64,000 nucleotides of DNA from Callipepla californica brunnescens (taxonomy: Eukaryota; Chordata; Aves; Galliformes; Odontophoridae). The translations under genes and the position numbers were made by a program. The stretch covers positions 5,394,001-5,458,000 of the forward strand of contig JALIRH010000013.1 in NCBI GenBank assembly GCA_023055505.1, read 5' to 3'. The stretch's first letter is position 1. Each line of letters starts with the position of its first letter. Positions 58,101 through 64,000 of this stretch are shown piece by piece. The notes beneath the pieces were generated by a model. The model was given only the letters and a program-made list of their open reading frames with translations, ran no database searches and was not told the origin of the DNA.

Positions 58101-61100
58101 AACATAAACAGATTAGTTGCATGACAGTGTTAGTACAAACTCCCCTTGACTATAAACATTTGCTGATGTACTTCACCAATAACATATAATGTATAGGAAC
58201 AGAGGAAGGTTTATTTTGAAGAGTTGATGTGGATGAGCTCCAATTTAGCAGCCTTATCTCACCTGACAGTACCTGCTCCTGAGTTCTCCTGAAGGAGAAG
58301 TATCCCACCCAACATTCCCCTATCTACTGGCAAAAAAAAATAAAAAAAAAAATAGCCCAATTAAAAAAATCAACAGCAGACACCAAGAGAAGATTCTGTT
58401 GTGCTTCAGGCACCTCCTCTTAGAAGGTTCTGGAAAACCAAAGCCTAAACTTTGCACGTATTTTTCAAGGACAATTCAGCTAAGAACAAGGGCAGACAAA
58501 AAAAACCTGAACTATTACAAATGTACTGCTCCATCCCAGAAGGAACTGCTCACTCCTGCTTCACTCTCCCTTCAGCAAGAAACCACCAATAGATGGGTGG
58601 GAAGACATTTTCTTGTCCATCTCATGTACAATTTTTTTCATCTTCTATAAAAATAGACCAACTTTGTATGGCCTTCTGAGTTAAGATAGAATAATAAGAC
58701 TAATTCTGACAATGTTTTTTTTCCTTCATGAAAGTTCCTATAGGCCAGAAACTTGAATACAGTGAAACCATCTTGGCTACAGCACTCCTCAACCAATCTA
58801 ACACTGATGAGGAGCAGCACCTTTACAAGGAATATTTCTATTGCTGATCTCTAGGAGAGATGAAAAAGATGGGAAAGCAGCTTCAAATCTCATAGAAGCA
58901 TATAAGAACCTGATAACTCTCCTGTTCGCTGTTCAGTTTACATGCATTCTCAGACCATCTCTACACATACAAAAGGAACGTGAGAAACTGTTTTAACTCT
59001 CTGTTGAAAAGTGACTCCCTTTTAAACAAGACCAGGCTATTCTCTGAGCTTTAGTCCATGCTCATGCTCTGCTGTTTGAAGCAGTAAATGCTTGGGACAG
59101 CTCATGGCTGTGCCTTGAACACGGAGCTGACTCCATGCTGATGCTTGTGCTTAGCTGGTATGCAACTAGGAAGATGCAGGCATGCATTTAGCTGTGGGCT
59201 TATGGTAAGCTTGGGTATACTTGGGTATACATCAGAGGAAAACGCACTCATACCCACACAGCCTGCAAGGAACAGACCTACATTCCTGGTCTGAGCCATT
59301 TAACTGAATTTTCCCTGCAGTTACATAGCTCGTGCTGTGATTGTCAGGTGGACTGGCTAACATCTCTAATAGACGCAGCCTGAATGGCTGAGCACCAATG
59401 AGACATGAGCTGCCTGTCTCTAGTATGGCAAGTCACTGCTGACTGAAGTAGCAGCTGATCTAAGCTCCTGAAGACACTGTCCTAGGATAAACAGTTGAGA
59501 CAGCAGAAAATCAAAACAGCCACAGACAGGAAGTGACTCCCCCAAGGTAACTTCTGCCAGGTCCTCTAAGAATTCTATGGCCTCGGTCTGAAGCACTGAA
59601 AGCAATCCCTTATTAACATAGTTGGCTACCAGGACAAGAACTGCAGCTGTACTATTACAATGTGGAAACCTGCCACTGGTGTTTGCCTGTTTTTTTCCCC
59701 CTCAGTATCTTCCTAATTATCAAATAGGGAACTTAGGATTCCTGTTTGTCCTCACATACGTACTGGTCAGAAGACAGTTGTACCATCTGCTTTCAAAAAC
59801 ATAATGAATAAAGTTATAAAAAAATATATTACTGACAGAACCTCAGGATTCAAGTCAAATGTGCCTAATCTATTAGGCTTTACAAGTAACCCTGAAGTAC
59901 AAAGAGGAAATATGAAACAAATGCTGAGCTTGTTAGTAAAGCATGAGTGAAAAAATTATGTATAAGTCAGACTGATCTTATCAGAACTAAGTCAATATTC
60001 ACTAATTTTATTTTTGTTTATGTTACTCATTAATTTGTCCAGTTAAAACAAAGAAAATGTAATTAAGTGCAGGATTATTTAATTATAATGGTTTTTGTTG
60101 ATTTCCTTTTAAATGAAACAATCCCACTACAGTTTCCCTTGTGCCAAGAAATGAATTTACTGGAAAAAAGTCTATGTTAGAAAAAAATCTGTTTTCCTAT
60201 CTAGACATAACTGGTTGGAGTCCTACTGAGAGATACAACAAGCACCACAATCACTTAGAACTAGAAAATAACAATAAATACCCCAAACCCATTTTGCAAG
60301 GGCAAGGAAACCACTCTTCTACATGACACTGCAAGTCCTAGATGTAAACACAGCAGAATTGTGCTGCTCAAAGAGGAGGTCTGTAAAGGACCATGAATCC
60401 ATAGCATTCAAAGAAGTCTACTACACAAGAGGGAAGGAACATGCAAGCTTCACCTTCCTTTCTTTAATGATACACAGCTTACTTTTTTTCTCCAAGGATG
60501 AACTACATTGTGATGCAGTATGACAGGAAAAAAAAGGTTCTCCCTGAACACTCCTGTTTGCCTATCACCTGAAGAGAAAAATCCTCCACCCAGAATGATT
60601 AAAAAAAAAAAAAAAAAAGCCATGACTTAAATCAATGAGTGCTGGATTTTGCCAGCAAATAACACCCTCTCAGCCTCCTCGTATTATACAGATGGTGCTT
60701 TCCTTTTTTTCCTGTGGCCACATCAAATGTCATGACACATTGATAGTTTGAAAGAGATAGGGAGTTTTACTCTTTTACTCAATTTTAGTGATGAAAATAA
60801 GTGAATATTGAAGGACCACATCAAAGTTACAGAAATGTGTAATGCCCAACCAGTAGAATATACAGAACGTTGCTCCCATTGCTCAGCATACGCATGTCAT
60901 GATTTCTGTCAGCCATGTCCTCCATGAAACACTTCAAGGATAGTCTTGTCTTCAAAGTCAGGAATAGGAAGCTGCCAGAGATAGCCTCAAAAGGGCATTC
61001 AGCTTGCAAGTGGCTTCTCTTCCAAGTAGCTTAGTGGAAAACCCTTATCAGAGGAGAACTCTATGCATTTGCCTTAATAGCATCAGAGTTGTAACTCCAT

Positions 61101-62782
61101 TAGAAGGCCAAGACATACCTGCCAGCCTAGCTGAAAATGAGTAGATTGATCACATACAACTTGTCACACACTGCTTCAAATACCCTACTTCAACTTGAAG
61201 AATTACTCTAAGCACTGGACTGATTCAGGGAAAAAAAAAAAAACAACTTAGTGGCAGAAAGGAGTACAGAGCATCTCTGCACAGTCCCCACAGAGAAAAG
61301 GATCTCGTGTGTGCTTACACTCATTAGATGTGACACACCTGATGCTCTTCTGCCTGCTCGTGAAAGAAAAATGCAGAATACGACATCAATATGAACACTG
61401 CAAAAAAAAAAAAAAAAACAAAACCCACATGCTTTCTGTCACCCAGTTTACAAAATAGTGCCATCATAAGCAGAATTATTATCTACCCAAATGTTCTCAG
61501 GAGTTAACACACGTCTCAGCTGATAAAAAAGAATGGAACAGTTAGAATAGATTAGTTCTGGTTTTAGCCCTGATGTTAAAAAAAACAAGAGAAGTTCAGT
61601 TAGTTCACTGCTCTGGAAAAAGTCTAGAGATAATGCTTATGTCATTTATTGTTTCAAGAGAAAACTTTAAATCTTAGGAAAACTTCCTTTAATGTCTGAA
61701 GAACAGTGATACAAGGCTATGAGGAACCAACGGGTGTCCTGTGGCTGGTTTTGTAATGCTTTTGGATTTACAGCTCAAGTGCAGCTGGAGTTATACAGGG
61801 AACGGCCACCTGCTGCTTCAATTTTTCATGCAGACTTTATTTCTTTCCTTTGAATCTGCTGTGAGACAGGCTGGACTATATTTCAACAGCTTAGGGTAAT
61901 CCAGAGGCTGATATCCTACCCAAAACATTTTGTACTGCTAGGAAGACATGCTCTAATTAAAGTGAGACATGAACAATGTCTTCTATTTTCCCTTTCACAT
62001 CTCAAAATTGGGGGAGTAAATATATTTCAGAAGAACACATTACCTATTTTCAGAGGTTTATAATTAAGACATACAGTGTGTCAAGTTTTTGGTATTTTAT
62101 TTCAAAAGATTTTCTACAGAGACACCTACTTTCCTGAAAATAGTTGAGCAAGTAACAGATTTCTTGACTGAAACTTGAGAAAACACAACTAGAATAATTC
62201 TTAGAGTGAAAGCACTTTGGAGCACCAACTGGCCCCTACTGTAGGTCTGTAGCTGCCCTCGCTGCAGGGTTTCCCCCATCTCAGCTGGGATCCTCAGTCA
62301 TTAGTTGTCATCATAAAAGAAATGCCATAACAACATCATGTCAGTATTCAAAGTGGCCAACACAATCAGTAAGTATCAAAGGAAATCAAGCTTCACAAAG
62401 AAGAAAAAAATCTGCTTAAAGATCTGCTAGAAAATGCCCATTATCTGTACTTCACATGTAAGAATATCCTGGCCTGTGTTCCAGCTGTTCACCAAGTGTG
62501 ATTCACGATGACAGGGTAAGCAGTCCCTGACATGTTTGTGGAGCTACAGTAAATCGTGTTTCCAATAAAACATGACTGATAAGCGTGCACTGTGATTCAC
62601 AGGGAGAGCTGAGGGGAAGCATCACCACACAGCTCCAAGTAACTAGTACCCGCCATGCTCTGCATCTTCCAGAAGGAGTAACTGTGGCCATTCAGGTAGT
62701 GATGTCTTTCATTGCTAAGACATCCAAACAAACTATCACTGCAGTTACACATTCAGGGCACAGAAATGTATATACTTATGAC

Positions 62783-62804
62783 AAAAAAAAAAAAAAAAAA
62801 AAAA
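62783..62804 (+). repeat. Homopolymer A22
   Basis: Twenty-two A in a row. No recognisable retroposed gene body precedes it on the left. Confidence 0.9.
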
Positions 62805-64000
62805 CTTTACCAAACAGGACGATTCCATGAAGCTTGCAAACAGTGGGAGAGAATTCTCATATTCAAAACAGTTCTTTGGTTCTATGACCTACATTCATTA
62901 CATCTGTCACACAGACAGCCTGAAAATATGCTATATAAATTGACTGCCTTGTAGAGCTCAAAATCTGCATATATTCTGAGAGACATCCACCAAACTCTCT
63001 CAAGTCTTAAGCTGTAGCAGCTCACAGCAAACAAAGCTATGGCAAGAATATCCTGTCTGATGCATCTTATTTTTTTTCCACATTTAGAACATTTGATTTT
63101 ATTTTTGGAGCCTAACAGGAAAATGAAATGCTCAGACATAAGCAAGCATATGTTGCCAATCTGGTAATAGAGATGCAAGCACTATTAATTTGGTGTTGCA
63201 ACAGATTTGCCATTGAGCTAACACATAACTCAACTTCAGAAACAGGCAGAAGGACACAGCTCAGCTAAGAAGCAGAGCTATACTGTTCCAGCACATTATT
63301 ATGCACTGATGTAAACACAAATCTGAGGGATCTATCTCCAAAGTAACAGCACTACAGAACTTAAAGAGACAAATAATGTACAGAGTTGCATTACCCATAG
63401 CACTACCACTGGATACTAAAAGCACATTTACTATACAATGAGGATTCAGCACATGTTGAGTGATTTTATTAAAGATTATTCTCTGATGATTTAAATTATT
63501 ACAAGAAGCTTTAAAAGACAACCACAAATGTCTTTCTGGTAGGCCTTCAAAGTAGCACGCTGTTGGTATTGTATTTATTATGGATTAAAACCAGATTTTA
63601 CATTACTTTGATTTGTTTATTACATTTGGCAATATCCTGATTTAAAAAAATAAAATATCAAAATCACCCATTATTAAAGACTGTATTTACACCTAAGCTG
63701 CTTTTCAGACTACTAAAATGATATGATTCAGACAACCTTTTTTTAGTAATTGCTCAAACATGACACACTAGAAGAGCTTAACATTAGATAGAACAAACAT
63801 TCACAACCATCTAAGGGAATCACTACTTACCAGATAGCAACAGCTAAAATGTCTCTAACAAGCAGCTTGGAAGAAAGGAACTGCCAAGCAATTGAGAGGT
63901 TTTTTTTGTTGTTGTTATAGAATAAGGTGGAGGAAAAATTGATATTCTTTATGCTGTTATAGCAGTGTCTCTCTTCTAGCACATTTGAACCCTGAAGTCT

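Larger units (their letters stand above)
40868..64000 (-). other. COL4A6: Large 5' intron of COL4A6 (exon e3/e4), 23 kb in view
   Basis: No collagen repeats, 7S cysteine cluster, signal peptide, CpG-rich promoter or known transposon seen on either strand. In human the 5' introns of this gene are very long, so the remaining exons e1-e3 and the shared COL4A5/COL4A6 promoter should lie to the right. The longest open frames (plus 55495-55953, plus 44305-44742) look random. Low-complexity runs and one strong inverted repeat are listed separately. Confidence 0.6.

Overview
The window is vertebrate genomic DNA, most likely from a bird and probably a galliform such as chicken. It shows small exons in AT-rich introns, no bacterial-style operons, and three short 3'-end fragments of CR1-type LINEs, the typical avian repeat. 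All recognisable coding sequence belongs to one minus-strand gene. It encodes the alpha-6 chain of type IV (basement-membrane) collagen, COL4A6, and is read from high to low coordinates.

I reconstructed 42 coding exons from 40867 down to the stop codon at 2472. Every intron follows GT...AG and the reading frame closes through all junctions. The coding sum is 4932 bp (1643 residues plus stop). From the known family, human alpha-6(IV) is about 1690 residues, so only some 45-50 N-terminal residues (signal peptide and the first Cys cluster of the 7S domain) are missing. I number exons e4 (5'-most here) to e45 (terminal) on the inference that three exons lie upstream, as in human.

Layout. 1-1550: intergenic, possibly the 3' end of a convergent plus-strand gene (ATG4A by synteny only), plus a CR1 fragment. 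1555-2471: COL4A6 3' UTR with an AATAAA signal. 2472-3955: three exons encoding the 12-cysteine NC1 trimerisation domain. 3956-33232: 37 exons and part of a 38th encoding the Gly-X-Y triple helix with many interruptions. 33233-40867: two exons of the 7S/helix junction separated by long introns. 40868-64000: 23 kb with no exon I can support, read as part of the large 5' intron. The divergent partner COL4A5 and the shared promoter would lie beyond the right edge.

No previously undescribed gene system is evident. The points worth a second look are one ambiguous splice donor, one weak donor, two pseudo-exon-like structures, two RGD motifs, several perfect inverted repeats in introns (the best at 43266-43327), and the orderly change of exon phase along the gene.
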